DNA from: Acidobacteriota bacterium
GTDB taxonomy: Bacteria > Acidobacteriota > Blastocatellia > UBA7656
DNA length: 51,798 nucleotides
Direction: 5' to 3'
NCBI GenBank assembly: GCA_016201275.1
Contig: JACQDB010000071.1
Span: forward strand, 1 to 51,798
Position numbers and translations under genes: made by a program. Of the stretch, positions 34,116 through 42,650 are shown in pieces; the first letter of the stretch is position 1, and each line of letters starts with the position of its first letter. Below the pieces are notes generated by a model. It made no database searches. It had not been told where the DNA came from and saw only the letters and a program-made list of their open reading frames with translations.

Positions 34116-34397
34116 ATGGACCCAATCAATTTACAAGACACCAAAAGCCTGCTCTTCCTGAGAGCCGTGCTGGATGCCTTTCAAGAAAAAGCGATTTCTT
34201 ATGTGATGGCGGGAACGTCCCCCAAGGAACGCTTTGATCGCGTCAATGATGTAAAAAATTTCCTGATCGCGACCGCAACGCCACAGGACATCAATGTGGA
34301 TCAATCCTATTCCGCTTGTCCGCCGGATCGCTGCGAAGGCGGCGTCTGCACACTCCGAGCCTATAATTTTCAATGGGATCAGTTTCATCCGGAATAA
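34116..34397 (+). CDS. small Cys-containing peptide between sensor and tyrosinase genes
   Basis: The 93-residue protein begins MDPINLQDTKSLLFLRAVLD, a helical stretch, and ends in a Cys-containing tail: CPPDRCEGGVC (C-x4-C-x4-C) then TLRAYNFQWDQFHPE with two aromatic clusters. No family is recognised. The ATG at 34116 has AAAGGAG overlapping the stop codon of the sensor gene, so it is translationally linked to it. A strong terminator follows. The layout (helical leader, short Cys/aromatic tail) also fits a ribosomally made precursor peptide or a small metal carrier for the tyrosinase; both are speculative. Confidence 0.75.
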   Translation: MDPINLQDTKSLLFLRAVLDAFQEKAISYVMAGTSPKERFDRVNDVKNFLIATATPQDINVDQSYSACPPDRCEGGVCTLRAYNFQWDQFHPE

Positions 34398-34405
34398 CGG
34401 TCTGC

Positions 34406-34450
34406 GGATCCAGGTTGACCGGAGTTCGCCAACCTGGATCCACATTTTTT
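34406..34450 (+). terminator. strong rho-independent terminator
   Basis: GGATCCAGGTTG (34406-34417) pairs perfectly with CAACCTGGATCC (34430-34441) over a 12-nt loop, followed by ACATTTTTT. It closes the sensor/peptide transcript, so the tyrosinase needs read-through or its own promoter in 34451-34600, where no clear boxes are seen. Confidence 0.85.
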
Positions 34451-34616
34451 GACCGCGCTGGAAAGCCTTTCAGTTCGCACTGAAGAAGGCAAATTTTGCC
34501 TACTCAATTCACCATCAATGCACCCCGCAAATGGCCGTTGACGCACGGAACCAAAGTATCCGCACTGCCAGGTTATTGACGATGTGCCGAGAACTTTTGC
34601 CCGGAGGAGAAATTTT

Positions 34617-35852
34617 ATGACCACACGTAAATCCATCCACGCGCTGCCAGATCATCCCTTAGAACTGGAAAAAATTCGCGACGCCTTCCGACACCTGATG
34701 AATAGTGCCGGTGACAATGGCTATCAAAAACTTGCCGGAATTCATGGCGTACCGGAGCATCTGTGTAAGCATGTCCCTTCAGATGAAGGGGTTTTTCTGG
34801 CCTGGCATCGTGCCTATATTCTGAATTTTGAAAAAGCCTTACAACAGATAGACGCGTCGGTCTATCTGCCCTATTGGGATTGGACGGAGCTGGTGGGCGT
34901 ACCGGCGGCGATACCTTTGGCTTGTACAGATAAGACTTATGATGCCGCCGGAACTCCTATGCCGAATCCGTTTTTCGCTGCCAAGATTGCCCTTGAAGCC
35001 AATCGCTTGACCACCAGAGGAACCTATTTTAGTCCGACAAGCCGCTACAGAGCATTACAAGCCATCATTCAAAACACTCTGCCCACTCTGACCAGCACCA
35101 GCTACGAAGAATTCAATACTCGTATCGCTTCTCTACATGGTGATGTTCATGGGTGGGTTGGTGGAGATATGCGACATACAGACTATGCAGCTTATGACCC
35201 AATTTTTTGGATGCTCCATGCCGGGGTGGATTATTTATGGGCGAAATGGGCTGAGGCGTTACGAACCCACCTCAGCCCAGACCCACCGCCCAGTATATTG
35301 GATAAACCTCTGGCACCTTTTGAAGTAGCGCTTGATGGCGAGAGAAGAATCATGAAAGTCGCCGATGTCTTACAAACGGCAGCGCTCGGTTATACCTATG
35401 CAGGGATCGGTGAAAATCCTGCGCTGATCCCTATCTTGAATCATCATAATGGCGCGTTCCACATTGAGAACTTCTCCATAGGGAGTCGCAAAATCTTTAT
35501 CAAAATATTGGGGCTGCGGGTTAGCGCAGAATCATTCTTCATCAATATTTTCATTAATCAACCGGACGCTGACTTCCATACGCCTCTGGAAGGCAATGAT
35601 TATTATGCGACCTCGTTTGCGATCTTCGGAATGGGAAACTCCGCTCACCACAACCTTCATCATCACGCTCTCACAGCAGATATAGAAGATCGCTGGCTCG
35701 ACATTTCTGCATCTTTCAACAAGCTGTTGGCAACTGGAAAACTTCAGAATCCTGATCGCCTAGAAATTAAACTGGTTGCTGTTGATGGCGAGGAAAAGCC
35801 CGTTGATATATCTCGCCTTCCGTTTCAAGGCGTCTCTATCGAAACCCGGTAG
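34617..35852 (+). CDS. tyrosinase (type-3 copper monophenol oxidase)
   Basis: The 411-residue protein has both copper sites: CuA His43 (GIHGV), His52 (LCKH) and His64 (FLAWHRAYI), and CuB His174 and His178 (LHGDVHGW) with His201 in DPIFWMLHAGVDYLW. YWDW at 86-89 is the family marker. Tyrosinases hydroxylate phenols and oxidise catechols to quinones with O2. Cys50 precedes His52 as C-x-H, the arrangement that forms a thioether in fungal tyrosinases and hemocyanins; many bacterial enzymes lack it. In the CuB motif the usual HH pair reads LH. A C-terminal beta domain (about 280-411) resembles the long polyphenol-oxidase form. No signal peptide. GGAGGAG supports ATG 34617. Confidence 0.93.
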   Translation: MTTRKSIHALPDHPLELEKIRDAFRHLMNSAGDNGYQKLAGIHGVPEHLCKHVPSDEGVFLAWHRAYILNFEKALQQIDASVYLPYWDWTELVGVPAAIPLACTDKTYDAAGTPMPNPFFAAKIALEANRLTTRGTYFSPTSRYRALQAIIQNTLPTLTSTSYEEFNTRIASLHGDVHGWVGGDMRHTDYAAYDPIFWMLHAGVDYLWAKWAEALRTHLSPDPPPSILDKPLAPFEVALDGERRIMKVADVLQTAALGYTYAGIGENPALIPILNHHNGAFHIENFSIGSRKIFIKILGLRVSAESFFINIFINQPDADFHTPLEGNDYYATSFAIFGMGNSAHHNLHHHALTADIEDRWLDISASFNKLLATGKLQNPDRLEIKLVAVDGEEKPVDISRLPFQGVSIETR

Positions 35853-35883
35853 GCTTGCGATGCCCTTCGCACCTACGCATCGG

Positions 35884-36876
35884 CTAGATCAACGGGTCGC
35901 CGTATTTGATCTGTAATAATTTGTCGGCGCTGTCGCCTAAACGAAAATCTCTGATAATCGTGGCGCGGCGTTTCGCTTGTTCCGGCGAACCGATGTTGGC
36001 ATTCATCAACTGTTCGAACTCATTCAAACCGTCGGCGATTTTTCCGGCGTGGCGATAACTGATCAGCAGCGTAATCGCCAGCCCTATATAGGCGTCGTCG
36101 GAACCTTCCTCGGCAGTAATCAACCCTTTGGCTTCGACCAGAGCGGCGCGCACGCGAGCGATTTCGGTTTGGTAAAACTCGGCGAAGTCGCGTGACGCAT
36201 TGACGTACTTGCCGCCCTTCCAGGCATAAACCAGTTTGGCCGATGGCGACGCCGCGTGCGCCAAGTCGCCGTAAAATTCCCAACGCCCATCGGCCACCAC
36301 CAGATCGGCAAGGCCATCGTGATTGAGGTCTGCGATTTTTTGCAGGGGCGCGGCGGCGATCAGTTTCGCCTGATGATTTTTGACCTGATAAATTTCCACC
36401 GGATTGCACGCCCAGCAATTGCCGCCGCTCGAACTCTGCACCAGCAACTCTTTCACGCCATCGCCGTTGAGGTCTGTGGCGTTCCATTTCGCCATGTCAT
36501 TCAAGGCCGCAAACGAAAAGAAAAATTCCTGGCGCGTGAAGATGGTTTTAGCGGTTTTGCCATCGCTTTCGAGGATTCGGAATTCGTAAGCGGCGCTCGC
36601 ACTTTTCGCATTGGTGCGTTCAAAGATTGCCGCCAAATGATGAGCCGTCGCCTCCAAATCGGCTCCTGTAGCCTCTTTCAGCCGCAACCCTTCAGCGGCA
36701 AGGCGATTGATTTCAGCTTGAAACTCGGCGCTCACTTGCGGCGCTGGCGCGGTTTGCGAATCCTGCTGCAACGCCGCTGCCTTTACCGCCAGTGAACCTA
36801 AAGACGAGTTGTCATCACCACTCCACAGCAGCAGCAACAAACCCATCGTTGTCATCACCCAAGCACGCAAATTCAT
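35884..36876 (-). CDS. exported protein with FG-GAP-like calcium motifs
   Basis: The 330-residue protein begins MNLRAWVMTTMGLLLLLWSG, a signal peptide or N-terminal anchor. A helical part (EFQAEINRLAAEGLRLKE) precedes two FG-GAP/EF-like loops: ATDLNGDGVKELLVQSS at about 155-171 and IADLNHDGLADLVVADGRWE at about 200-219, which bind calcium in related exported proteins. The C-terminal part is helical. Function unknown. The ATG at 36876 has only a GGGAG touching it; other Met codons nearby are alternatives, while a longer frame from 37149 overlaps suhB and is not credible. It follows suhB by 56 bp, the gap being a tandem repeat. Confidence 0.75.
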   Translation of the reverse strand: MNLRAWVMTTMGLLLLLWSGDDNSSLGSLAVKAAALQQDSQTAPAPQVSAEFQAEINRLAAEGLRLKEATGADLEATAHHLAAIFERTNAKSASAAYEFRILESDGKTAKTIFTRQEFFFSFAALNDMAKWNATDLNGDGVKELLVQSSSGGNCWACNPVEIYQVKNHQAKLIAAAPLQKIADLNHDGLADLVVADGRWEFYGDLAHAASPSAKLVYAWKGGKYVNASRDFAEFYQTEIARVRAALVEAKGLITAEEGSDDAYIGLAITLLISYRHAGKIADGLNEFEQLMNANIGSPEQAKRRATIIRDFRLGDSADKLLQIKYGDPLI

Positions 36877-36902
36877 CTCCCGAAAAAAAACATCCGCGTA
36901 AC

Positions 36903-36931
36903 TCTCCCCGTCTCCCCGTCTCCCCCTCTCC
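36903..36931. repeat. pyrimidine-rich 8-bp tandem repeat
   Basis: TCTCCCCG occurs twice, followed by TCTCCCC and CTCTCCCTC. The strand is nearly all pyrimidine, so an unusual DNA structure is possible. It sits between suhB and the FG-GAP gene. Confidence 0.7.
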
Positions 36932-36932
36932 C

Positions 36933-37706
36933 TCACTTCTGCTCTGTCAGTGCCAGAACGTCTATCATCTGTTGGTGAATCAAGCCGTTGCTGGCGATGA
37001 TTTCGGGAGTGTAGTTGGAGAAGGTGCCACCGGAAAAATCGCTGACTTGTCCACCGGCCTCTTTGACAATCAATCCCCCTGCAGCGGTGTCCCAGGCGCT
37101 CAGGTTCAACTCCCAAAATCCATCGAAGCGTCCGCAGGCAACGTAGCACAAATCAATCGCCGCCGCGCCATCGCGCCGCAACGCCTGCGCGTTCATAGCG
37201 AAGTTGGTCCAGTGGTCAAGATTAGTCAGGCTCGATGTCTTGATGTTGTAAGGGAAGCCTGTCGAAAGCATACTCTTAATTAATTCGCTGGTCGCAGACA
37301 CGCGAATAGTTTTGCGGTTGAGGGTTGCGCCGCCGCCTTTTTCCGCCGCGAATAATTCTTCGCGCATCGGATCATAGACCACGCCGACGATCACTTCGCC
37401 TTGATATTCCAAGGCTATCGAAACATTGAAGACCGGATAGCCGTGAGCGTAATTGGTGGTGCCATCGAGGGGGTCAACAATCCAGCGATAAGCGGACGAG
37501 CTATCGGCAAGTCCGCCCTCTTCGGCAAGGATTTGATGGCGCGGATAGCGCGTCACTATGCGTTCGCGGATCAAGGCTTCGCTGGCAAGGTCAACTTCGG
37601 TGACCAGATTAATCGCACCTTTATGCGCGACCTGAAATTTGGTGTTGAGGCGGTCGCGCAATAAAGCTCCGGCTTCTTGCGCTACACTGATGGCAAATTC
37701 GAGCAT
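36933..37706 (-). CDS. suhB: inositol-1-monophosphatase family protein
   Basis: The 257-residue protein is an IMPase: Asp39 (TEVDLAS), Glu62-Glu63 (ILAEEGG), Asp78 and Asp81 in WIVDPLDGTTNYAHG, and Asp206 in WDTAAGGLIVKEAGG make up the Mg/Li-binding site. These enzymes remove phosphate from inositol monophosphates; SuhB homologues also act in ribosome/antitermination complexes. Full length and normal start with GGGAA upstream. Downstream lies the FG-GAP gene. Exact substrate is inferred from family. Confidence 0.95.
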   Translation of the reverse strand: MLEFAISVAQEAGALLRDRLNTKFQVAHKGAINLVTEVDLASEALIRERIVTRYPRHQILAEEGGLADSSSAYRWIVDPLDGTTNYAHGYPVFNVSIALEYQGEVIVGVVYDPMREELFAAEKGGGATLNRKTIRVSATSELIKSMLSTGFPYNIKTSSLTNLDHWTNFAMNAQALRRDGAAAIDLCYVACGRFDGFWELNLSAWDTAAGGLIVKEAGGQVSDFSGGTFSNYTPEIIASNGLIHQQMIDVLALTEQK

Positions 37707-37789
37707 TTGATTCCCTTTCTAAAATAATCGTCTTGCGGCTTTGGTCCGGTGTCCGAATCGCTGTTTGTTCGCGCCATTTTTTTGCTGTA

Positions 37790-37901
37790 AGGATGGTGGA
37801 TAAAATCAAGTGCAACCTTGTACGAGCGCCCCTACGGTGGTCGCCCGTATAGGGCATGGGAAAATCGCTCAAGTCTTGCAGGTTATTTTATCCACCATCC
37901 T
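37790..37901. repeat. palindromic element, family C copy 3 (perfect 17-bp TIRs)
   Basis: AGGATGGTGGATAAAAT (37790-37806) and ATTTTATCCACCATCCT (37885-37901) are exact complements. The centre (CAACCTTGTACGAGCGCCCC) matches the copies at 16241-16357 and 29906-30002. It lies between the divergently spaced suhB start and the YheT-type gene end. Confidence 0.85.
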
Positions 37902-37969
37902 AAAAATTGATCGCCTGACGCTTCCAGACGCGGACGCCAAACACCCGACTAAGGCTGTAAGACTGCCGA

Positions 37970-38983
37970 CTACAGACAAAGTTGATTGGCGTAGGCGACA
38001 ATAATTTTTTCGTACCAAAAGCGCTCTGCGGCGTCTTTGCTTGCGGAGATGAAACCAACGTGGCCGCCGTGTTCGGTCGCCAGTAAAATGATGTTGGCAT
38101 TCTCCTGTAGCTCGCGACTTTCAAACGGCGCGAAGGGAATGAACGGGTCATCTTTGGCTTGAATGATGAGCGTCGGCACGGCGATTTTTTTGATGACGCG
38201 AATGGCGCTGGCGCGCTCGTAGTAATCGTGTACATCACGAAACCCGGCGTGCCGCGAGGTGTAGGTGTCATCGAATTGGCGAATCGTCCAGATGCCGTTC
38301 AGTTTTTTGATGTCGTACTCTTCGGGGAAGAGCCGGGCTTTGCGTTTCATACGATTTCGCAAACTGATGATGAAGCGCGCATGGTACAAAAAATTCGAGC
38401 GCATCTCGATGGCATTGGCGCAACTCGATAAATCCATCGAAGGCGAGACGGCAATAAAACCTTTCACTTGGGCGGGAATCGCGCTGCCGTATTCGCCTGC
38501 CAGTTTGAGCGCCACATTGCCGCCCAGCGAATAACCGGCGATGAAGATTTCCCGCAACCCGTCTTTTTCGATCAACTCCGCAACGATGCGCCGCACGTCG
38601 TCCGTCAAGCCCGCGTGATACAGCGTCGGCGTCAGACTTTCAGTGCCGCCGCAATTGCGATGATTCAAACGCAAAACCCTGAAACCGGCTGCCAGAGCCT
38701 GTTCTGCGGTGCCGCGCATATAGCCCGAAGCAATCGAACCCTCCATGCCGTGCAGCAGAATCAAGGCGCGGGTGGGCGTCGCATTGGCTGGCACGCTCCA
38801 ATCGCCAAGCACACGGCTAGGCGGCGCAACGTCAAAGAAACGCGGTTTTGCCAGCGCGTTGAGCAACGGCGTAGGGCGCGGAATGAACGACCCGAAGATG
38901 GTTTGCGCGTGACCGTTTTTGATTGCCGGATGCGGGAGAAAAGGGATTTGCGCGAGGTGTTCGATGATGGTTTCTCTATTCAT
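37970..38983 (-). CDS. YheT-family alpha/beta hydrolase
   Basis: The 337-residue protein is an alpha/beta hydrolase of the YheT (UPF0017) type. The nucleophile is Ser152 in AGYSLGGN, the acid Asp278 or Asp279 in IIQAKDDPFIP and the base His308 in TEHGGHVGF. LILLHGMEGS is the oxyanion region, and NGHAQTIFGSFIPRP is the family N-terminal signature. Family members are hydrolases of unknown natural substrate, some acting as acyl esterases. No signal peptide. Upstream of the ATG is GCAGGAG. Confidence 0.92.
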   Translation of the reverse strand: MNRETIIEHLAQIPFLPHPAIKNGHAQTIFGSFIPRPTPLLNALAKPRFFDVAPPSRVLGDWSVPANATPTRALILLHGMEGSIASGYMRGTAEQALAAGFRVLRLNHRNCGGTESLTPTLYHAGLTDDVRRIVAELIEKDGLREIFIAGYSLGGNVALKLAGEYGSAIPAQVKGFIAVSPSMDLSSCANAIEMRSNFLYHARFIISLRNRMKRKARLFPEEYDIKKLNGIWTIRQFDDTYTSRHAGFRDVHDYYERASAIRVIKKIAVPTLIIQAKDDPFIPFAPFESRELQENANIILLATEHGGHVGFISASKDAAERFWYEKIIVAYANQLCL

Positions 38984-39146
38984 GACTTGCAGGAGAATGC
39001 CCTTCGTCAGTCCGTCGTTCGGACTGCTAAAAATAGATTCTAGTTGGCAAAGCGCAAGGCTATCAAGGCGCGAGCAGGAATTTCGGTCTAGCCTTTGCAG
39101 TCCGGCGTCCGCGATACGGCTGCGGCAGTGCAGCCGTCAGACCTTT

Positions 39147-39644
39147 TTAGCGCATCAATTCCACCAACAACACCACGAGGTAGCCGGTGATATAAATGGC
39201 CGTGAGCGTGAACAGCATGAATTGCGGGACATTGCGAACTTGGAAACTGTGCGCTTTCAAAAAAATCGTCTTGACCATATCGCCGACCGTCATCAGCGCG
39301 CAAAACGGCACTAGATACGGATTGCGATTCGACACATAAAGCACCGAAGCGACCACGCCCCAATGCGCCAGATTGTTGAGGAGGATAAAAATCATGGCGA
39401 CGATTTCGCGCTCGACGAAGCGATCAAAAATTGCCGCAACTAATCCGATAGCCAATATCGCCAGCACCGCAAATTCAACGAGGCGCGCTCCGGCAGGCCA
39501 TACGAACGCGCCTTTGGTCAACGAAGTTGCGAGCGCCACAATGCCGATGAGGATGGCGCTTGCTTTGATGAGCGTTTCAGCCCAGGCCAGCGCTGGATAT
39601 TTCGCTACATACCAATGGCGTGGAGGTACAGCCGTATCATTCAT
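39147..39644 (-). CDS. four-helix membrane protein, unknown function
   Basis: The 165-residue protein has four hydrophobic helices at about 22-40, 55-72, 82-103 and 144-164 (IKASAILIGIVALATSL, VEFAVLAILAIGLVAAIF, IVAMIFILLNNLAHWGVVAS, LFTLTAIYITGYLVVLLVEL). I do not recognise the family. It precedes, on the minus strand, the YheT-type gene by about 160 bp. The other-strand frames over it are shadows. Confidence 0.75.
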   Translation of the reverse strand: MNDTAVPPRHWYVAKYPALAWAETLIKASAILIGIVALATSLTKGAFVWPAGARLVEFAVLAILAIGLVAAIFDRFVEREIVAMIFILLNNLAHWGVVASVLYVSNRNPYLVPFCALMTVGDMVKTIFLKAHSFQVRNVPQFMLFTLTAIYITGYLVVLLVELMR

Positions 39645-39728
39645 CTTTCACTTGCTCCTGGTCTTTCTGTTGCTGTTATACCGTAAGAAAGTTGGTGGCG
39701 CAAAGCAGCGCCGTAAAGGAAGGGGAAG

Positions 39729-39803
39729 AAAATATACTCCCATAATGGCCGTGAAAATATTACCCCATAATGGCCGTGAAAATATCACCTCATATTGGCC
39801 GTT
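39729..39803. repeat. 25-bp tandem repeat, three copies
   Basis: The unit containing TAATGGCCGTGAAAATAT recurs with a 25-bp period (TGGCC at 39746, 39771 and 39796). It abuts the hairpin at 39801-39853. Confidence 0.8.
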
Positions 39804-39853
39804 GAGAAGCGGTCTGTGAGCGCTGGACTGGCGGTCACAGACCGCTTCTCAAC
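39801..39853. repeat. perfect 19-bp hairpin repeat
   Basis: GTTGAGAAGCGGTCTGTGA (39801-39819) is the exact complement of TCACAGACCGCTTCTCAAC (39835-39853), with a 15-nt loop. Related words occur at 13463-13490 and in the ketosynthase gene at 46596-46646. The following stretch to 40060 shows no gene I can support. Confidence 0.85.
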
Positions 39854-40060
39854 CGTATGCAATTTCTTGCCGCTGCCGTAAGCGAATTCCACTCTTGGGT
39901 TTCGGCTCGCCATCAAGCGAAGAACATCCGGCGCAAGGCTTGGCTCAAACTTGACGCGGCTGCGCGACAAAAAAATTTCCGCCGCCACCATTGTGCAGCC
40001 GGATTTCAAACTTGCGTTGCGGCGGCGAGCGCTGTAGTGTGCCTTCGAGTTACCGTCATT

Positions 40061-40086
40061 CTCGTACACTGGACTCGTACACTGGA
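40061..40086. repeat. 13-bp direct repeat before the phosphodiesterase start
   Basis: CTCGTACACTGGA occurs twice in a row, ending 11 bp before the chosen start codon; it may be a regulator site or a duplication. Confidence 0.5.
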
Positions 40087-40096
40087 AAGGAAATTC

Positions 40097-41296
40097 ATGC
40101 AGCGATTCACGCGCCGAAAATCACCAACGCTTAGGAAAGCCGCAACGATTGAAAACCTATTTCCAAGCGCAAAGGCCTTATCAATGATTCATCAGGCGGC
40201 GTTGCTGCTCTTGTTCGCCTCGTTGTTGATGAACTTTTCCGGCGCTGCATCCACAGCGGCGCAACCGCCCGCGACGTCCGTAAATAAAGGTCAAGCGGCA
40301 AATCGTACCCGGCCAACGGCAAGCCGCAAGCCGTTGTTGATCGCGCATCGCGGCGCTTCCGGCGATGCACCGGAACACACTCTTGCGGCTTACGGATTGG
40401 CGATTGAGCAGGGCGCAGATTTCGTCGAACAGGATTTGCAAATCACCAAAGACGGCGTGTTGATTTGTCTGCACGACCCGGAATTGTCGCGCACCACCAA
40501 CGTCCGCCAGGTCTTTCCTGAACGCTTCACCAAGCGCGATGCGGAAGGCAAGGGAACGCCGAAAAAAGGTTGGTACGCGGTTGATTTCACGCTTGCCGAA
40601 ATTAAAAAGCTGGATGCAGGCTCATGGTTTTACCAACTCAATGCCTTTGCCGCTGCCGATCACGTCGCCAGCGTGGCGCTGCCAAAAACTCAACAGCTTC
40701 ATCGCATCCCGACGTTGCAGGAGGTCATTCAATTCGTCCGGCATCGCCGTGGTCTCTACATAGAGGTCAAGGATTATGAGTATTACCAGGCGCTAGGCTT
40801 TGATATGGTCAAAATGCTGGCGGCAGTTTTGCAGGCCAACGGTTATGCCACGGCGAAACGCCGCACGGAAATTTTTATTCAATCATTTTCGCCAGCGGCT
40901 TTGGTGAAGATGAAAAAACTGGCTCCACAATATGCGCGCATTCAACTGCTGCCGATGGAAGACCCGCAACGCCAGGACACCGCGCAAGTCACCGCCGCAT
41001 TGGCCAAGGAGTATGCCGCCTACGCGCAAGGCGTAGGCCCCGCCAAACAGATGCTCAAGAGCGCCACAGAGGTAGAGATCTTTCATGCGGCAGGGTTGCT
41101 CATTCATCCGTACACCTTCCGAGGCGCGACGACTGCCATGCTTCGCAAACCGCTTGAAGAGATGTTGAGCGACCATTCCAGCGTGCGTCAAAACCTCATC
41201 GCCGATATTCAACACTATCTGGCCTACGGCATTGACGGCGGCTTTACCGATTACCCGGCGTTATGGAAAGAGGCCGTCAAAGCAACGAAGCCGTAA
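40097..41296 (+). CDS. glycerophosphodiester phosphodiesterase
   Basis: The 399-residue protein has a hydrophobic export segment (IHQAALLLLFASLLMNFSGA, about 31-50) and then a GDPD TIM-barrel. The active site is IAHRGASGDAPEHT (His84, Arg85, Glu93), EQDLQ with Glu111 and Asp113, and HDPELSRTT with His126. It cuts glycerophosphodiesters to glycerol-3-phosphate and an alcohol, and resembles periplasmic GlpQ. GGAAAGGA supports ATG 40097; a longer frame from 39857 runs over repeat DNA. Family members usually need Ca or Mg. Neighbours are unrelated. Confidence 0.92.
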   Translation: MQRFTRRKSPTLRKAATIENLFPSAKALSMIHQAALLLLFASLLMNFSGAASTAAQPPATSVNKGQAANRTRPTASRKPLLIAHRGASGDAPEHTLAAYGLAIEQGADFVEQDLQITKDGVLICLHDPELSRTTNVRQVFPERFTKRDAEGKGTPKKGWYAVDFTLAEIKKLDAGSWFYQLNAFAAADHVASVALPKTQQLHRIPTLQEVIQFVRHRRGLYIEVKDYEYYQALGFDMVKMLAAVLQANGYATAKRRTEIFIQSFSPAALVKMKKLAPQYARIQLLPMEDPQRQDTAQVTAALAKEYAAYAQGVGPAKQMLKSATEVEIFHAAGLLIHPYTFRGATTAMLRKPLEEMLSDHSSVRQNLIADIQHYLAYGIDGGFTDYPALWKEAVKATKP

Positions 41297-41444
41297 GCGG
41301 TGCTATCGCTACAGGCAAACCTGGCGGTCAAGTTTCACGCCCGGCTTTCGCAACGGACGATTGAACTCGGGGCGCGGGCAAATCATCGGTTGTCCGCGCC
41401 GAGCGGTATCAGCGCGAGTGGTGAAAAACCCAATACTGACGGGG

Positions 41445-42446
41445 TTATTTCTCTGTTTCATTGTTGGTCGGCGGCAGCAGATTTACAAAGTCGGGATAGA
41501 GATTTTTGAAACAGTCCGGACAAACGCCGTGCGAAAATTCTGCGCCGGAATGTTCGTTGATATAGATTTCTACGGGGTGCCAGTCGCCTTGATCGTCACG
41601 AATTTTTTTGCACGAAGCGCAGATCGGCAACAGTCCTTTCAAAGTTTTCACCTGTGCCAGAGCCTCTTGAAGTTCTGAAATCAAAGCTTCTCTTTCGACC
41701 GCTGCGCGTCTCTGTTCGGTGATGTCGCGGCTAACGCCGACGACCATCACGACTTCACCGGCGCAATTGGTGATCGCCGATTTCACGGTGTTGAAAAGAT
41801 GCGGCTCACCATCATAACGCCTGGCTGCTTCTTCCAGAATGTTCAGCGTTTCGCCGGTAGAAAATACCTGCGCGTCTTGTTGCCGATACAACTCTTGCTG
41901 ATTCGTCTCTGCACCTGCCGTTGCTATTTCTTCGTCGCTGAAACTGTAATATTCGAGAAAGGCTTTATTGCCCCAAGTGAATTGCGACTGACGATCTTTG
42001 CAAAACACCATGTCGGGAATGGCGTCAAGAATTTTTCTATAGATATGTTCCGTCTCAAACAAAACTTCTTCGGCGCGCTTGCGTCTGGTGATGTCATAAC
42101 CAGTGGCATAAAAGACCTGCTCTTCGGGATACGGCGTGGCATTCCACAGCGTCCACTTATACGAGCCGTCCTTACATAAAGCGCGTAGCTCGAAGGTGCG
42201 TGTCACCACACCACAGGTGAGTCTTTGAAGTTCCGTGGATACCGCTTTCAGGTCATGCGGATGGACGAAATGAAAGAACGGATAGGCCATCATTTCCTCT
42301 GGTGTAAATCCCAACATCGTTTTCCAAGCCGGATTCAGGCGGATGATTTGTCCATCAAATCCAGCGACAAACATCAAGGTATGCGATTGATTGAAAAATC
42401 GCCTGGCGCTGTGCCGCGTCGGGGCATCGTTCTTCGCAGAATCCAT
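41445..42446 (-). CDS. PAS-PAS protein with C-terminal zinc module
   Basis: The 333-residue protein has two PAS domains, about 18-130 (FVAGFDGQIIRLNPAWKTML, ATGYDITRRKRAEE) and about 135-250 (DMVFCKDRQSQFTWGNKAFL, VGVSRDITEQRR). A short coiled coil leads to a C-terminal module, LPICASCKKIRDDQGDW, then INEHSGAEFSHGVCPDCFKN, which has CxxC/CPxC zinc-type pairs and is common at the end of PAS-linked sensors. There is no kinase, cyclase or effector domain, so output must be by partner interaction. Lone gene, no signal peptide. Ligand unknown. Confidence 0.88.
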   Translation of the reverse strand: MDSAKNDAPTRHSARRFFNQSHTLMFVAGFDGQIIRLNPAWKTMLGFTPEEMMAYPFFHFVHPHDLKAVSTELQRLTCGVVTRTFELRALCKDGSYKWTLWNATPYPEEQVFYATGYDITRRKRAEEVLFETEHIYRKILDAIPDMVFCKDRQSQFTWGNKAFLEYYSFSDEEIATAGAETNQQELYRQQDAQVFSTGETLNILEEAARRYDGEPHLFNTVKSAITNCAGEVVMVVGVSRDITEQRRAAVEREALISELQEALAQVKTLKGLLPICASCKKIRDDQGDWHPVEIYINEHSGAEFSHGVCPDCFKNLYPDFVNLLPPTNNETEK

Positions 42447-42650
42447 CGGTTGCCTCCTTCACGTTTCCATCAAAACAACGTCCGTTCAGGAGAATAAAAT
42501 TGCGCCTTCCCCACGCGCCGCAAGACGGAGTGGCTATACCAATAGCAAAATTAAACGTAACGCCAAGTCATTTATAATTCTTCTATATTTGCCATTCAAG
42601 GGTTTCCAGCCATAGGGTTTTTGCGAAGTCAAAATCAGGGAGAACTTTGG

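Noticed and set aside
38468-39043. 191-residue plus-strand reading frame
   Set aside because: Opposite to the YheT-type hydrolase, whose motifs are complete.
39729-39803. 25-bp repeat considered as a CRISPR array or origin iterons
   Set aside because: No unique spacers; only three copies, with no replication initiator or DnaA-box cluster nearby.
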